In this document: positions 7,250-16,081 of the stretch, one piece after another
Position numbering within the stretch: the stretch's first letter is position 1
Layout of the letters: each line of letters begins with the position of its first letter
Assembly: GCF_000956595.1 (NCBI RefSeq)
Contig: NZ_JYOO01000033.1
Location: 6-50,469 of the forward strand
Length of the DNA: 50,464 nucleotides
Source: Priestia aryabhattai B8W22
Lineage (GTDB): Bacteria; Bacillota; Bacilli; Bacillales; Bacillaceae_H
Reading direction: 5' to 3'
Notes under the pieces: model-generated
The model's input: only the letters and a program-made list of their open reading frames with translations
Told to the model about the DNA's origin: nothing
Database searches by the model: none
Translations under genes and position numbers: made by a program

Positions 7250-9370
7250 TTAACCTACATAATTTCTTACTTTACATTGAGATAGAAGCTCGTATTTTGT
7301 CGTATTTTCTTTCACGTAAATAATAGTTTCGCTTTCGTCTTTTTTAACCGTTAATGAAAGTTTTCCATTGCCAATTACAAGGTTTTCTACAGAAATTTCA
7401 TTCATATCGTCTATGAGCAAAGGATTTATCTGTATAGTACCTGCTGTACTATCAGGAAACAGTCTCAGCATCGCCTGTACGAAAGCTAAAGGCGTGCCGG
7501 CTGCCCAAGCTTGAGGTGAGCAGGCAACGGGATATTTGACAGGCTTGCCAAGGTTACTTGAATAGCCGCAGAATAACTCTGGAAGGCGGTCGTATTCAAA
7601 ATGCTCAGCTGCATCAACCAGCCCTTTTATCACTTTATTGACTTCTGTTTGCTTGTTCGCTTTACTCAAACCGAGAACAATTAAACTATTATCGTGCGGC
7701 CAAATGCTCCCGTCATGATAACTCATTGGATTATAACCCGCTTCTCCTTCTGCCATTGTACGAATTCCATATCCCGAAAACATAGGTTCTGATACTAGCC
7801 TTTCCGCTACTTTGTTCAGCTTCTCCTCATCCATCATTTCGGCTAAAAGTACATGACCTGGATTTGACGTAATCGTTCCTACTTGATGTTTATGTTCATC
7901 AAGTGCAATGGCATAGAATGACACGTCTTCCATCCAAAAGGCTTCATTGAACTTTTTACGCAGCAGCTCAGCTTCTTCACGTAAATTATTTGCTTCATTT
8001 GTTTTGTTTAACTGATCATATAAAGAAGCAATACCCATTTTCGCTTGATATACATAGCCTTGTACTTCCACTAAAGCAATAGGAGTTTTTGCATATTCAC
8101 CGCTGCGATGGACAACAGAGTCTCCTGAGTCTTTCCATCCTTGGTTAGCAATTCCTTTACTTGATTCTTGATGGTATTCAAGAAATAAATCACCGTCTCG
8201 ATCTCCATATTCATTGATCCATGTCAAAGCTCCATCGACAGTCATTTGCATTTCTTTTACAAACTCGAAGTCTCCCGTCCACTTCACATATTCCGTTAAC
8301 AAAATTAAAAATAATGGTGTCGCGTCAACTGTTCCGTAGTACGGAGTAAAAGGTATTTGATTTGTGTTGGCTAGTTCTCCGTAACGTATTTCATGCATAA
8401 TTTTACCCGGCTGTTCATCACGCCATGGATCATTTGCCGTTCCTTGATATGCTGCCATGGTACGTAGCGTTCCTTTTGCTACTTCCGGATTAAAAGCCAG
8501 CATTTGAAGCGCTGCAATTAGACTATCCCTTCCAAATGGCACACCAAACCAAGGCAATCCAGCTACAGGAAAAGCACCGAATCCTACATCCGTTAGCAGT
8601 ACGCGCAGGTCGTTAAGTCCTCTTGTAATAAGGCGCTGCATTGTCGGATGATCGGTTGTCACTTTTGTAGAAGATTTTTCCCACTTTTTATATGACTGCG
8701 TTAGTAAACTAAATGCTTCACCAGCTGATAAAATATTTTCATTGATGCCTTCGCCCATTTGCGGCTGAACCATTAATGTAATTTCTTCTTCTTCCTGATG
8801 GTTCAGTTCGAAAGAAAACATAACCTCTCCTTGTTCATACACGTGTGAGGCTTTTTTATCCCAAGAAATCCGTGTCGAACGCTTAATATCATCTGCTCCT
8901 TCGTATGTATATATTAAACTGCTTTCCCCTTTTATTTGCCCTGTTCGCTTTCCGACATTTCCAGTTTGAAAACCTCTTACGATAAACATATCGTTAAAAT
9001 CGACATCTGCTTGGATACTTAATGTAAAAGCAATTTTTTTAGGAAAATAACTTTTCAATTTTATTTTTTCATAGAAAACACCCTCGTATATAAAGCGTTT
9101 TCTTTCTATTTCTACAGACTCTCGCCACAGCGAGAGTTCTCCTTCTTTTTCCATATGCGGATTAGTAAGAAGAATTGTGGCTAACAGGTTTTCGTCGGCA
9201 CTTGAGGACAATAACACAGGATCTGCACCGTTAATTTTCAAATGAAATTTGCTCAAAAAACGCGTATCTTTCATATATAGCCCTAAACCATACTGATGGT
9301 TTTCAGTGATATTTCCTGCTTGATCTGTTAGTAAAAATAAGTCATTTTCTTTAATCACACGGTAATCCAT
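7250..9370 (-). CDS. Amylo-alpha-1,6-glucosidase / glycogen debranching-type enzyme
   Basis: The 706-residue protein has the architecture of bacterial GDE-like proteins: an N-terminal beta domain (about residues 1-260, the GDE_N_bis type) and a C-terminal (alpha/alpha)6-barrel. The barrel starts with the family hallmark LPWFGVPFGRDSLIAALQML and later has PMSYHDGSIWPHDNSLI. No secretion signal is present, so it acts in the cytoplasm on imported oligosaccharides. I start at ATG 9370 behind AGGGGG; the in-frame GTG at 9391 falls in the operator. It is the first gene of a LacI-controlled operon with a sugar importer. The exact glycosidic bond cleaved is not determined. Confidence 0.87.
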   Translation of the reverse strand: MDYRVIKENDLFLLTDQAGNITENHQYGLGLYMKDTRFLSKFHLKINGADPVLLSSSADENLLATILLTNPHMEKEGELSLWRESVEIERKRFIYEGVFYEKIKLKSYFPKKIAFTLSIQADVDFNDMFIVRGFQTGNVGKRTGQIKGESSLIYTYEGADDIKRSTRISWDKKASHVYEQGEVMFSFELNHQEEEEITLMVQPQMGEGINENILSAGEAFSLLTQSYKKWEKSSTKVTTDHPTMQRLITRGLNDLRVLLTDVGFGAFPVAGLPWFGVPFGRDSLIAALQMLAFNPEVAKGTLRTMAAYQGTANDPWRDEQPGKIMHEIRYGELANTNQIPFTPYYGTVDATPLFLILLTEYVKWTGDFEFVKEMQMTVDGALTWINEYGDRDGDLFLEYHQESSKGIANQGWKDSGDSVVHRSGEYAKTPIALVEVQGYVYQAKMGIASLYDQLNKTNEANNLREEAELLRKKFNEAFWMEDVSFYAIALDEHKHQVGTITSNPGHVLLAEMMDEEKLNKVAERLVSEPMFSGYGIRTMAEGEAGYNPMSYHDGSIWPHDNSLIVLGLSKANKQTEVNKVIKGLVDAAEHFEYDRLPELFCGYSSNLGKPVKYPVACSPQAWAAGTPLAFVQAMLRLFPDSTAGTIQINPLLIDDMNEISVENLVIGNGKLSLTVKKDESETIIYVKENTTKYELLSQCKVRNYVG

Positions 9371-9390
9371 TTCCATCCCCCTAAATTTCA

Positions 9391-9404
9391 CCGAAACGTT
9401 TTGG
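9391..9404 (+). promoter_or_regulatory. LacI-family operator (O1), operon side
   Basis: CCGAAACGTTTTGG is a near-perfect 14-bp palindrome with the central CG typical of LacI/GalR operators. It lies in the 5' leader of the glucosidase gene, downstream of O2. Confidence 0.8.
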
Positions 9405-9420
9405 AAAAACGAAACACAAA

Positions 9421-9438
9421 AACCGAAACGTTTCGGTT
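9421..9438 (+). promoter_or_regulatory. LacI-family operator (O2), perfect palindrome
   Basis: AACCGAAACGTTTCGGTT is a perfect 18-bp palindrome beginning 6 bp downstream, in the direction of transcription, of the minus-strand -10 element at 9444-9449. It therefore covers the predicted start site. It shares CC(G/A)AAACGTTT(C/T)GG with O1 and O3. Confidence 0.88.
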
Positions 9439-9443
9439 TTTAC

Positions 9444-9449
9444 ATTATA
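9444..9449 (-). promoter_or_regulatory. -10 element of the glucosidase/ABC operon
   Basis: Minus-strand TATAAT. No good -35 is visible, because that region is occupied by the terminator hairpin of the upstream regulator gene. An activator or a weak basal promoter is possible. Confidence 0.5.
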
Positions 9450-9475
9450 TAAAAACCACTAGCCGTGGTTTTTAG
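9449..9475 (-). terminator. Terminator of the LacI-type regulator gene, overlapping its stop codon
   Basis: AAAAACCAC/GTGGTTTTT forms a 9-bp stem around GGCTA on the coding strand and is followed by a T-rich stretch. The stop codon TAG sits in the loop, and the operon -10 box follows at once. Confidence 0.7.
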
Positions 9476-10475
9476 CTGTTGATTCTCGAATAATCAGCTT
9501 TGTATCAAGATAACGCTTCATATTTGTTTCTTTTCCTTCTAGCATCTCAATTAGTAAATCTGCAGCTTCATAGCCAATCTGATATACTTCCTGCCCTACA
9601 GTCGTCAAATTTGGAGACGAGTAAGAGGCAAGAACAATATTATCATATCCGACAATCGAAATGTCTTTCGGTACATCAAGGCCAAGCTCTTTGCATGCTT
9701 TTAATGCTCCCAGTGCCATTAAATCACTTGCACAAAAAATAGCGGTGAGCTCTTTATACTTATTTAAAAGCTCACTGGCAGCTTTCTCTGCTTTCTTTTC
9801 TTCAAACTTTCCGCTTACAACCCATTCAGACCGAAACGACAAACCACATTCTTTGAGGGCTTGTCTGTATCCATTGAGACGTTCTTGGCTGACAAATGCG
9901 TCTTCATGTCCGTTAATCATCCCAATATGCTGATGGCCAAGACTCGCTAAATGTTCAACCCCTTTTTTAGCTCCCAAGGCATTATCGGTGGTGACATAGC
10001 CTACTGAACTAGAATGGACGGGAATATCAACTAAAACACAAGGAATATCGCTTTCTACTACTTCTTTTAAATAAGGATCTTCTTTTTTGATGCCCTGAAT
10101 AATTGCCCCGTCCACTCTTCGCTCTCGACAAAGCTGAGTATACGTTTTTTCTCGCTGCATCATCGTGTTTGTATTAAATAAAATCAAGTCATACCCCAAA
10201 GTAGATGCACGCTCATTTACACCGCACAATACTTCAAACGTGAAATTATCTTTTACGCTCTCTCTGCTGATGCCTGAAACTAGTAGTCCAATTGTCTTTG
10301 ACTTTTGCATAACCAATCCTCGAGCTAATGTATTAGGGCTATAGTCCAGCTCTCTTGCTACGGCTGCAATCTTTTGCCTTGTTTTTTCATTTACATCTGA
10401 ATAACCATTTAAAGCCCGAGACACCGTCGTTACAGATACGCCAGCAACTCGCGCTATATCTTTAATCGTTGTCAC
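9459..10475 (-). CDS. LacI/GalR-family repressor of the sugar operon
   Basis: The 338-residue protein has the standard LacI layout. An N-terminal helix-turn-helix and hinge (TTIKDIARVAGVSVTTVSRA, then the hinge near residue 50) precede a periplasmic-binding-protein-like sugar-sensing domain with FCASDLMALGALKACKELG and SIVGYDNI. It starts at GTG 10475 behind GGAGG. One operator lies in its own leader and two lie in the leader of the downstream operon, so it very likely represses both and is released by the imported sugar or its product. The inducer is unknown. Confidence 0.93.
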   Translation of the reverse strand: MTTIKDIARVAGVSVTTVSRALNGYSDVNEKTRQKIAAVARELDYSPNTLARGLVMQKSKTIGLLVSGISRESVKDNFTFEVLCGVNERASTLGYDLILFNTNTMMQREKTYTQLCRERRVDGAIIQGIKKEDPYLKEVVESDIPCVLVDIPVHSSSVGYVTTDNALGAKKGVEHLASLGHQHIGMINGHEDAFVSQERLNGYRQALKECGLSFRSEWVVSGKFEEKKAEKAASELLNKYKELTAIFCASDLMALGALKACKELGLDVPKDISIVGYDNIVLASYSSPNLTTVGQEVYQIGYEAADLLIEMLEGKETNMKRYLDTKLIIRESTAKNHG

Positions 10476-10486
10476 TCAAAATTCCT

Positions 10487-10500
10487 CCAAAACGTTTCGG
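10487..10500 (+). promoter_or_regulatory. LacI-family operator (O3), autoregulatory
   Basis: CCAAAACGTTTCGG matches O1 and O2 and lies between the regulator's -10 box and its start codon, partly overlapping the ribosome site. It implies autorepression. Confidence 0.8.
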
Positions 10501-10514
10501 ATAACTTTAAATAG

Positions 10515-10543
10515 ATTGTAACGCTTTCATTTATTAAATTCAA
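10515..10543 (-). promoter_or_regulatory. Sigma-A promoter of the regulator, with a cre-like overlap
   Basis: On the minus strand TTGAAT and TACAAT are spaced 17 nt apart. TGAAAGCGTTACA (10517-10529) overlaps the -10 box and fits the first ten bases of a CcpA cre site, but is one base short of the consensus. The promoter is well supported; carbon catabolite control through the cre-like site is only tentative. Confidence 0.6.
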
Positions 10544-10596
10544 TACTTTTTTTAATAATCAGTTTACTTTTATCTATTTCTAAAACTTTTGCATAT

Positions 10597-10620
10597 AAAA
10601 AGCAGCCCTAAGGCTGCTCT
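10597..10620 (-). terminator. Terminator of the sensor kinase gene
   Basis: A hairpin, AGCAGCC/GGCTGCT with a 4-nt loop, is followed on the minus strand by TTTTT, directly after the kinase stop codon. Confidence 0.85.
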
Positions 10621-11895
10621 TTATTCACAAAGTGGAAATTCAAGTGAAAAACACGTTTCTTTTCCTTTTACGCTAGACACACTCACTTTTCCCTTCATAT
10701 AATGAATAATGCTGAAAGATACCATCGTTCCAAGCCCGGTACCTTTTTCTTTTGTTGTAAAATACGGTTCGCCTAGCCGGTTGATTTGTTCTTGCGTCAT
10801 GCCGCAGCCCGTATCGATAATATCAACGATAACAGCTCCGCCTTCTTTTCCTACTTTAATAGTTAACGTGCCTCCGTCTTGCATCGCTTCAATACTATTT
10901 TTAAATAAATTGATTAGGCACTGCTGAAGCTTTCTTCTTTCTCCCATTACGAAGAACTTCATTTCTTCATCGAATGTAAAATCAATCGCGACTCCGTTCA
11001 TATTGGCAAGAGGCGTCATAATATGGGTGACGTGATGAATTTCTTCTGAAATATTCATTTTTTCATTTCGTTCTGGAGCGGAATTCGCAAATAGCAAGTA
11101 ATCATCAATGATTTCTTTTGCGCGGTCTAATTCATTAATCGCAATTGAAATGTAGCGTTTTTTAGCAGGTTCTTTTTCATCTTCCTGCAGCATTTGCATA
11201 AATCCTCTGCTTGCCGTTAGAGGATTTCGCACCTCATGAGAGATGCTGGCAGCTAAATGACTGACAATTTCTAGCTTTTCTGCTTTCATCAGGCGCTGCA
11301 GCACTAATAAATTTGCTCGTATCGCTTCCCACAGTATGGTAATCACAAACATGCCTGCTACATCTAAAACAGCGAACTGAACCCACACGCTAATAGGAAT
11401 GCTTGTTACGTGTAAGACAAAAATAGATACAAGCATAGCTAATAAAGAACCAATTACACTAAGACAGGTGCTCACGATAATTCTATTTTTTAATGAGAAA
11501 TGTAAAAAGTATTTTGTTATGAAAAATAAAGGAATGGATAAAATCGGAAGAGCAATTAATGTTGATAAAAACCCTACATCGTACCCGCCAATTAGCAAGC
11601 GCAGCAGTAAAATAAAGACAAAAAGCAAGCTTCCCAGCGGCCAGCCTCCATATAACGTTCCTAAAATATAAGGAATTCTTCGTAAATCCATTCGATAGTC
11701 ATCCGGGACATAAGCTCCGTTAACCGGAAACAAAAGGCAAAAGGTAATGGCTAAAATCGGAAATAACGCGATATAACGATCTTTCCACCAATGAATTTTT
11801 TTAGCATACTTGATTAAATAAAACATCTGCACTAAAAACAGCGCCAATAAAATAAATAAAAAATTAATTAACAAATCTTTCGTAACAAAACTCAT
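10621..11895 (-). CDS. Membrane sensor histidine kinase, KinB-like orphan
   Basis: The 424-residue protein has about six N-terminal membrane helices (residues 1-190, of the 5TM/LytS-like sensor kind), then a HisKA domain with the phosphorylated His220 in ASISHEVRNPL. An HATPase_c domain follows with N box CLINLFKNSIEAM, G1 IIDTGCGM and G2 GTGLG. Size, six-helix sensor and lack of a PAS domain resemble KinB of the sporulation phosphorelay. No response regulator is adjacent, which fits a kinase feeding a remote partner such as Spo0F. The KinB assignment is by resemblance only. The ATG follows CGGTGA. Confidence 0.88.
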   Translation of the reverse strand: MSFVTKDLLINFLFILLALFLVQMFYLIKYAKKIHWWKDRYIALFPILAITFCLLFPVNGAYVPDDYRMDLRRIPYILGTLYGGWPLGSLLFVFILLLRLLIGGYDVGFLSTLIALPILSIPLFFITKYFLHFSLKNRIIVSTCLSVIGSLLAMLVSIFVLHVTSIPISVWVQFAVLDVAGMFVITILWEAIRANLLVLQRLMKAEKLEIVSHLAASISHEVRNPLTASRGFMQMLQEDEKEPAKKRYISIAINELDRAKEIIDDYLLFANSAPERNEKMNISEEIHHVTHIMTPLANMNGVAIDFTFDEEMKFFVMGERRKLQQCLINLFKNSIEAMQDGGTLTIKVGKEGGAVIVDIIDTGCGMTQEQINRLGEPYFTTKEKGTGLGTMVSFSIIHYMKGKVSVSSVKGKETCFSLEFPLCE

Positions 11896-12097
11896 GCATT
11901 CACCGGTCTTTCAAATGAGATAAAAATAAACTCTTTTATTGCATTTACATTTGTAACACAAATTAGAGTGTAATCATAGATAAATAAACGTATTCTATTT
12001 ACTTTTTTATAACTTCCTATGACTTTATCGTCCGTTCCCTAAAATAGTGAAGGCCAAGAAAACCTTTTCAACTCCACTAAAAATATTCAGAATTTTA

Positions 12098-12126
12098 TTT
12101 ACATATGAGTTACAATGCTCTATAAT
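12098..12126 (+). promoter_or_regulatory. Sigma-A promoter of the TauE-type exporter gene
   Basis: TTTACA and TATAAT are separated by exactly 17 nt, about 40 nt upstream of the start codon. Confidence 0.75.
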
Positions 12127-12166
12127 CAGATCAATGTACTTGGTTTTGAGAGTAGGAGGACGAAAT

Positions 12167-12931
12167 ATGGAACTATCAATTACCTTAATGGGATTATTCG
12201 TTGGAACCCTTGTAGGCTTAACAGGGGTTGGAGGTGCCGCTTTATTAACACCTTTACTGATTGTACTCGGCATTAACCCTTCCATTGCCGTAGGAACAGA
12301 TCTTGTCTACAATTCTATCACAAAATTATTCGGAGTCGCTCAGCACTACAAACAGCGAACCATTAACTTTAAATTAGCAAAATATTTAGCTTTCGGAAGT
12401 ATTCCGAGCGCTGTACTGGCTATTGTCACGCTTCATGCATTCCCATCTTTTCACGAGCATCAAGAAACGATTATTAAGCACGCTCTTGGATATGTCATGA
12501 CACTGGTTGCCCTTTCAATTATCTTTCGCGTCTTTTTTGATAAATTAATTCGCCCAAATCGGTTTCAGGAAATGGACTTAGATCAGAAAAAAGGATTAAC
12601 AATCGGAATTGGCGTAGTCTTTGGATTCATTGTCGGATTAACATCGATTGGTTCCGGCTCATTATTTGCGATTGCGATGCTGTACTTATTTAAGCTAAAA
12701 ACATCTGAGCTGGTTGGAACTGATATTGCACATGCCTTTCTCCTCGTTACGGTGGCTGGTATTTTAAATGCAAGCTTTGGAAGCGTTGATTATATGTTGA
12801 CTGCTAATCTATTAACTGGATCTATTCCAGGTGTTTTGCTTGGAAGCCGTTTATCGACTAAAGTGCCTTCAAGACCACTTCAAGCCATTATGGCGACCAT
12901 CATTTTAATTAGCGGAATTAAGCTAATTTAA
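12167..12931 (+). CDS. TauE/SafE-family sulfite/organosulfonate exporter-like membrane protein
   Basis: The 254-residue protein has about eight hydrophobic segments and the two internally repeated glycine-rich motifs of the family, GLFVGTLVGLTGVGGAALLT near the N-terminus and FIVGLTSIGSGSLFAI in the middle. Both are followed by a short TD-type segment (GTDLVYNS and GTDIAHAF). I start at ATG 12167, which has AGGAGGACG upstream. The reading frame stays open back to 12047, but that stretch contains the promoter. Relatives export sulfite, sulfoacetate or other anions; the substrate here is unknown. It is a single gene ending at a strong terminator. Confidence 0.87.
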   Translation: MELSITLMGLFVGTLVGLTGVGGAALLTPLLIVLGINPSIAVGTDLVYNSITKLFGVAQHYKQRTINFKLAKYLAFGSIPSAVLAIVTLHAFPSFHEHQETIIKHALGYVMTLVALSIIFRVFFDKLIRPNRFQEMDLDQKKGLTIGIGVVFGFIVGLTSIGSGSLFAIAMLYLFKLKTSELVGTDIAHAFLLVTVAGILNASFGSVDYMLTANLLTGSIPGVLLGSRLSTKVPSRPLQAIMATIILISGIKLI

Positions 12932-12936
12932 TAAAT

Positions 12937-12966
12937 AAAAAGCACATGCCTTTGCATGTGCTTTTT
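12937..12966 (+). terminator. Terminator after the TauE-type gene
   Basis: Hairpin GCACATGC/GCATGTGC, flanked by A-run and T-run. Confidence 0.9.
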
Positions 12967-13163
12967 ATTAGTTTTTTTAAAGATCTACATTAAAAATAAT
13001 AATGTTTTAAACCCTCCTCTCCTCTTCTTATACACTTCAACTAATATTTTTATTGAATTTTAGTCAAAGAGACCAATGACACCTCAAACAACCTTACGTT
13101 AAAATGTAAAAAAAAATAACATCTATTGTAATATTCAAAAAATGTACGACGAAGGGAGAACAC

Positions 13164-14516
13164 ATGACACAAACAGCGGCAAAAAGTAAGCAAAAACCTT
13201 TTTATAAAGGTCTTTTCTTTCAAATTATGATGGCAATTGTACTTGGCATAGCTATAGGATATCTATGGCCAAGCTTTGGAAATGCTGTGAAACCGATTGG
13301 AGACGGTTTTATTAAGCTCATCAAAATGCTGATTGCTCCTCTTATTTTCGGAGTAGTCGTTGTCGGAATTGCCAAGGTTGGAAACATTAAAACAGTTGGG
13401 CGTATCGGCGGAAAAACCATTCTTTACTTCGAAATCGTCACAACATTCGCTCTACTTATTGGTCTATTAGTAGCAAACGTAATGAATCCCGGCGCCGGTA
13501 TGAATGTTGATCCTTCAAACCTAAGCACAAGCGAGGTGGACGCGAAGACAAACGGCTCCGAACTTCCAAGTGAAGGTGATTTTTTTCTTAATATGATTCC
13601 AGACAGTGCAGTTGGTGCTTTTTCAAACAACTCCATGCTTCAAGTGCTTTTAATTTCTTGTTTGTTCGGCATCGCGCTTGTCCATATAGGTGGAAAAACA
13701 GCGGAGACCCTTCTACACGTATTAGAAAAAGTAAATGATGTGTTATTCAAAATTATGGGATACATCATGAAGTTAACGGCTCTTGCTACGTTTAGCGCCA
13801 TGGCATTTGCAGTTAGCCAGTACGGCCTTGGAACACTTGCTGCATTTGGAAAGCTATTTATCGCTATGACAATTGCTTGTCTAGCATTTGTTCTTGTTTT
13901 AGCTGTTATTTTACGAATCTATTTAAGATTAAGTTTGTGGAAAGTCATTCTATATATACGAGAAGAAATTATGCTGGCATTTGCTACAGGTTCCACTGAA
14001 GCCGTTATGCCGCAGCTCATGGATAAATTCGAACAAGCAGGATGCAACAAAGCAGTCGTTGGCCTTGTTGTTCCTACGGGCTATTCGTTTAATCTAGACG
14101 GTGCTTCTATCTACCTGTCTCTTGCTCTCGTCTTTTTAGCACAAGCAACAGGCGTAGACTTAAGCCTGACAGATCAGCTTTTAATGCTTGGCGTCCTTCT
14201 TCTTACGTCTAAAGGAATGGCTGGCATTCCAGGATCAGCTTTTGTTGCTCTCTCTGCTACCGCAGCAGCAACCGGATCCATTCCGGTTGCTGCCGTTGCT
14301 CTGATGCTCGCTCCTGATCGCTTTATGGGTAATTACCGGACCACAGTTAATATTATTGGTTATGCAGTAGCTGCTTTTATTATCGCACGATGGGAAAATT
14401 TATTAGACCTACAAAAAGCAAATGATGTGCTGGACGGAAAAATTGCGTATCAGCCCAAAAATGCTGAAATTTCTCTCCCAGAGAGTATTCCAGCAGTCAA
14501 TGAAAAAGCATTTTAA
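13164..14516 (+). CDS. Dicarboxylate/amino acid:cation symporter (DctA/GltP family)
   Basis: The 450-residue protein carries the signatures of the DAACS family: VVPTGYSFNLDGASIYLSLA (the NLDG substrate and cation motif), the re-entrant hairpin region GMAGIPGSAFVALSATAAA, and the late helix DRFMGNYRTTVNIIGYAVA. It most resembles C4-dicarboxylate carriers (DctA, or DctP in Bacillus), which import succinate, fumarate or malate with cations. Glutamate or aspartate uptake is an alternative. No DctS/DctR-type two-component system is adjacent. The ATG follows GAAGGGAG. No convincing terminator follows. Confidence 0.9.
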   Translation: MTQTAAKSKQKPFYKGLFFQIMMAIVLGIAIGYLWPSFGNAVKPIGDGFIKLIKMLIAPLIFGVVVVGIAKVGNIKTVGRIGGKTILYFEIVTTFALLIGLLVANVMNPGAGMNVDPSNLSTSEVDAKTNGSELPSEGDFFLNMIPDSAVGAFSNNSMLQVLLISCLFGIALVHIGGKTAETLLHVLEKVNDVLFKIMGYIMKLTALATFSAMAFAVSQYGLGTLAAFGKLFIAMTIACLAFVLVLAVILRIYLRLSLWKVILYIREEIMLAFATGSTEAVMPQLMDKFEQAGCNKAVVGLVVPTGYSFNLDGASIYLSLALVFLAQATGVDLSLTDQLLMLGVLLLTSKGMAGIPGSAFVALSATAAATGSIPVAAVALMLAPDRFMGNYRTTVNIIGYAVAAFIIARWENLLDLQKANDVLDGKIAYQPKNAEISLPESIPAVNEKAF

Positions 14517-14543
14517 TAAAAAAATTTCCTGGCCGAGACAAGG

Positions 14544-14939
14544 CTATTTTGCTTGTTTTTCGGGCAGGAATTTAATTGTTACATGAAAGGCCTTTTGCTG
14601 AAACTTATTTTCTTCCAGTATTTTATATACCATTTGTTTAATCGTTTCTTGCGTTTGGACATCAGATGAAACGGAAGGCTCCATATACACATCCAGCTCT
14701 ACTCTGTCTTTTGAGTAAAGAGAAGAATTCACGCCCCTTGATTCATAGCCTGCTTCCGTTAACCCTCTGCTGATTTTATGCCAAATATCCAGTTTGTCCA
14801 TTTGTTTAATAACAGGCTTTGCTTCTTCATACACTTGTGCTTGCTGAGTCTTGGAAACTTCTTCTCTTTTAGTAAAAACTGCAAACCCTGAACCTACTAC
14901 TAAAAACGTCATAATAGCAAATGCTCGCATTCGTTTCAT
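14544..14939 (-). CDS. Small membrane-anchored protein of unknown function
   Basis: The 131-residue protein has one N-terminal hydrophobic segment (about residues 5-22, after MKRMR), which could be a signal anchor or an uncleaved signal. A charged extracytoplasmic domain ends in a beta-strand-like KAFHVTIKFLP. A GAGGTGAG ribosome site precedes the ATG. I do not recognise the family. It converges on the symporter gene and is 70 nt downstream of the nitronate monooxygenase gene on the same strand, so the two may be cotranscribed. Confidence 0.7.
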   Translation of the reverse strand: MKRMRAFAIMTFLVVGSGFAVFTKREEVSKTQQAQVYEEAKPVIKQMDKLDIWHKISRGLTEAGYESRGVNSSLYSKDRVELDVYMEPSVSSDVQTQETIKQMVYKILEENKFQQKAFHVTIKFLPEKQAK

Positions 14940-15009
14940 TCTCTCACCTCATTTAGAGATATAGATTATAAATATGCGAACAATTGCTGCAGTATGACGG
15001 CTTGTATCT

Positions 15010-15981
15010 CTACTTCTTTTCCACTACACTCAGCAGTCGTTTAGAACCGGCGTGCACTTCTTCTATCATACTGTCAAACAGCTCTTGCACCGTTGGAATA
15101 CTATCAATCAGTCCAACGACTTGGCCTGCCCATCCATAGCCCTCATCGATTTTATTTTCATAAATATACCGGCAGTTTGCCCCTCCGCTAATGACGTCTT
15201 TTAACTCTTCGTACCTCTCTCCTTGCTGCTCACGCTCAATAATGTCAAGAGTGTAGTGGGATTTTAATACGCGTCCAGGTGCTCCGAACGAACGTTTAAT
15301 AACCACCGTATCGGTTTCTTTTGCTTCTACAATAGCTTGTTTATACGCATCGTGGGCATCTACACATTCTTTTGTCGCAATAAAACGTGTCCCCATTTCA
15401 ATCCCTTCAGCTCCTAATGATAACGCTGCCAATAATCCTTGTCCGTTTCCAATCCCTCCGCTTGCAAGGACCGGAATTGACAAAGCCGCAGCTACTCGGG
15501 GAATTAACACCATTGTGCCCAGGTCCTCACGCCCAATATGTCCTCCTGCTTCTTGTCCCACTGCCATAACGGCATCTGCTCCTAACTTCTCAGCTTTTTG
15601 AGCTTGGCGCACGTTGGCTACCAGCACGAGCGTTTTAATTCCCGTTCCTCTTAATCTCTCAAAAATAGGTGCGGGATTTGCTCCTGTTATGGAAATAATC
15701 GGAACGCCTTCTTCTACTGCTACGTCGAGAAGTTCTTTATAAGAACCTTCTGTTTGACCTCCAACAGCAAAATTAACGCCAAAAGGACGCTCAGTTAAAG
15801 AACGTACTTTCTTAATTTCAGCTCGAAGTTTCTCAGGTGTTCGGAGCGTCATAGCTGTAATTTGTCCAAGTCCTCCTGCATTTGAGACCGCAGCAGCAAG
15901 TTCTGCGTACGCTAAATACGCTAAACCTCCTTGTACAATCGGATATTGAATTCCTAATAAATCTGTTACCCGTGTTTTCAT
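15010..15981 (-). CDS. Nitronate monooxygenase / FMN-dependent 2-nitropropane dioxygenase family
   Basis: The 323-residue TIM-barrel flavoprotein has the family marks: PIVQGGLAYLAYAELAAAVS at the N-terminus, GQEAGGHIGRED around the catalytic His, and the phosphate-binding ASGGIGNGQGLLAALSLGA. Such enzymes oxidise alkyl nitronates with FMN and oxygen. The same fold includes FabK-type enoyl-ACP reductases, which cannot be excluded, but no fatty acid genes are nearby. The ATG has AAAGGAGAGGGG upstream. A striking palindrome (16013-16032) lies in its promoter region, divergent from catalase. Confidence 0.85.
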   Translation of the reverse strand: MKTRVTDLLGIQYPIVQGGLAYLAYAELAAAVSNAGGLGQITAMTLRTPEKLRAEIKKVRSLTERPFGVNFAVGGQTEGSYKELLDVAVEEGVPIISITGANPAPIFERLRGTGIKTLVLVANVRQAQKAEKLGADAVMAVGQEAGGHIGREDLGTMVLIPRVAAALSIPVLASGGIGNGQGLLAALSLGAEGIEMGTRFIATKECVDAHDAYKQAIVEAKETDTVVIKRSFGAPGRVLKSHYTLDIIEREQQGERYEELKDVISGGANCRYIYENKIDEGYGWAGQVVGLIDSIPTVQELFDSMIEEVHAGSKRLLSVVEKK

Positions 15982-16012
15982 CTATGTATCCCCTCTCCTT
16001 TTATTTTCTTAT

Positions 16013-16032
16013 TTATGAATACTTATTCATAA
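16013..16032. promoter_or_regulatory. Unassigned 20-bp palindrome in the divergent promoter region
   Basis: TTATGAATACTTATTCATAA has two perfect 9-bp arms and only the two central bases unpaired. It lies 32-51 nt upstream of the nitronate monooxygenase start, where its minus-strand promoter is expected, and about 50 nt from the catalase promoter. The shape suits a dimeric regulator such as a MarR-type protein; the regulator is unknown. Confidence 0.5.
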
Positions 16033-16081
16033 TCATAACAAGAAAATAACGGATTTCCTACGAAAAAATTCCAACATTTCT

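Noticed and set aside
10517-10529. Definite CcpA cre site at the LacI-type gene
   Set aside because: TGAAAGCGTTACA is one base shorter than the 14-bp consensus, so it is mentioned only as a possibility.
12047-12166. N-terminal extension of the TauE-type protein
   Set aside because: The stretch holds a TTTACA-17-TATAAT promoter, and AGGAGG precedes ATG 12167, so it is not coding.
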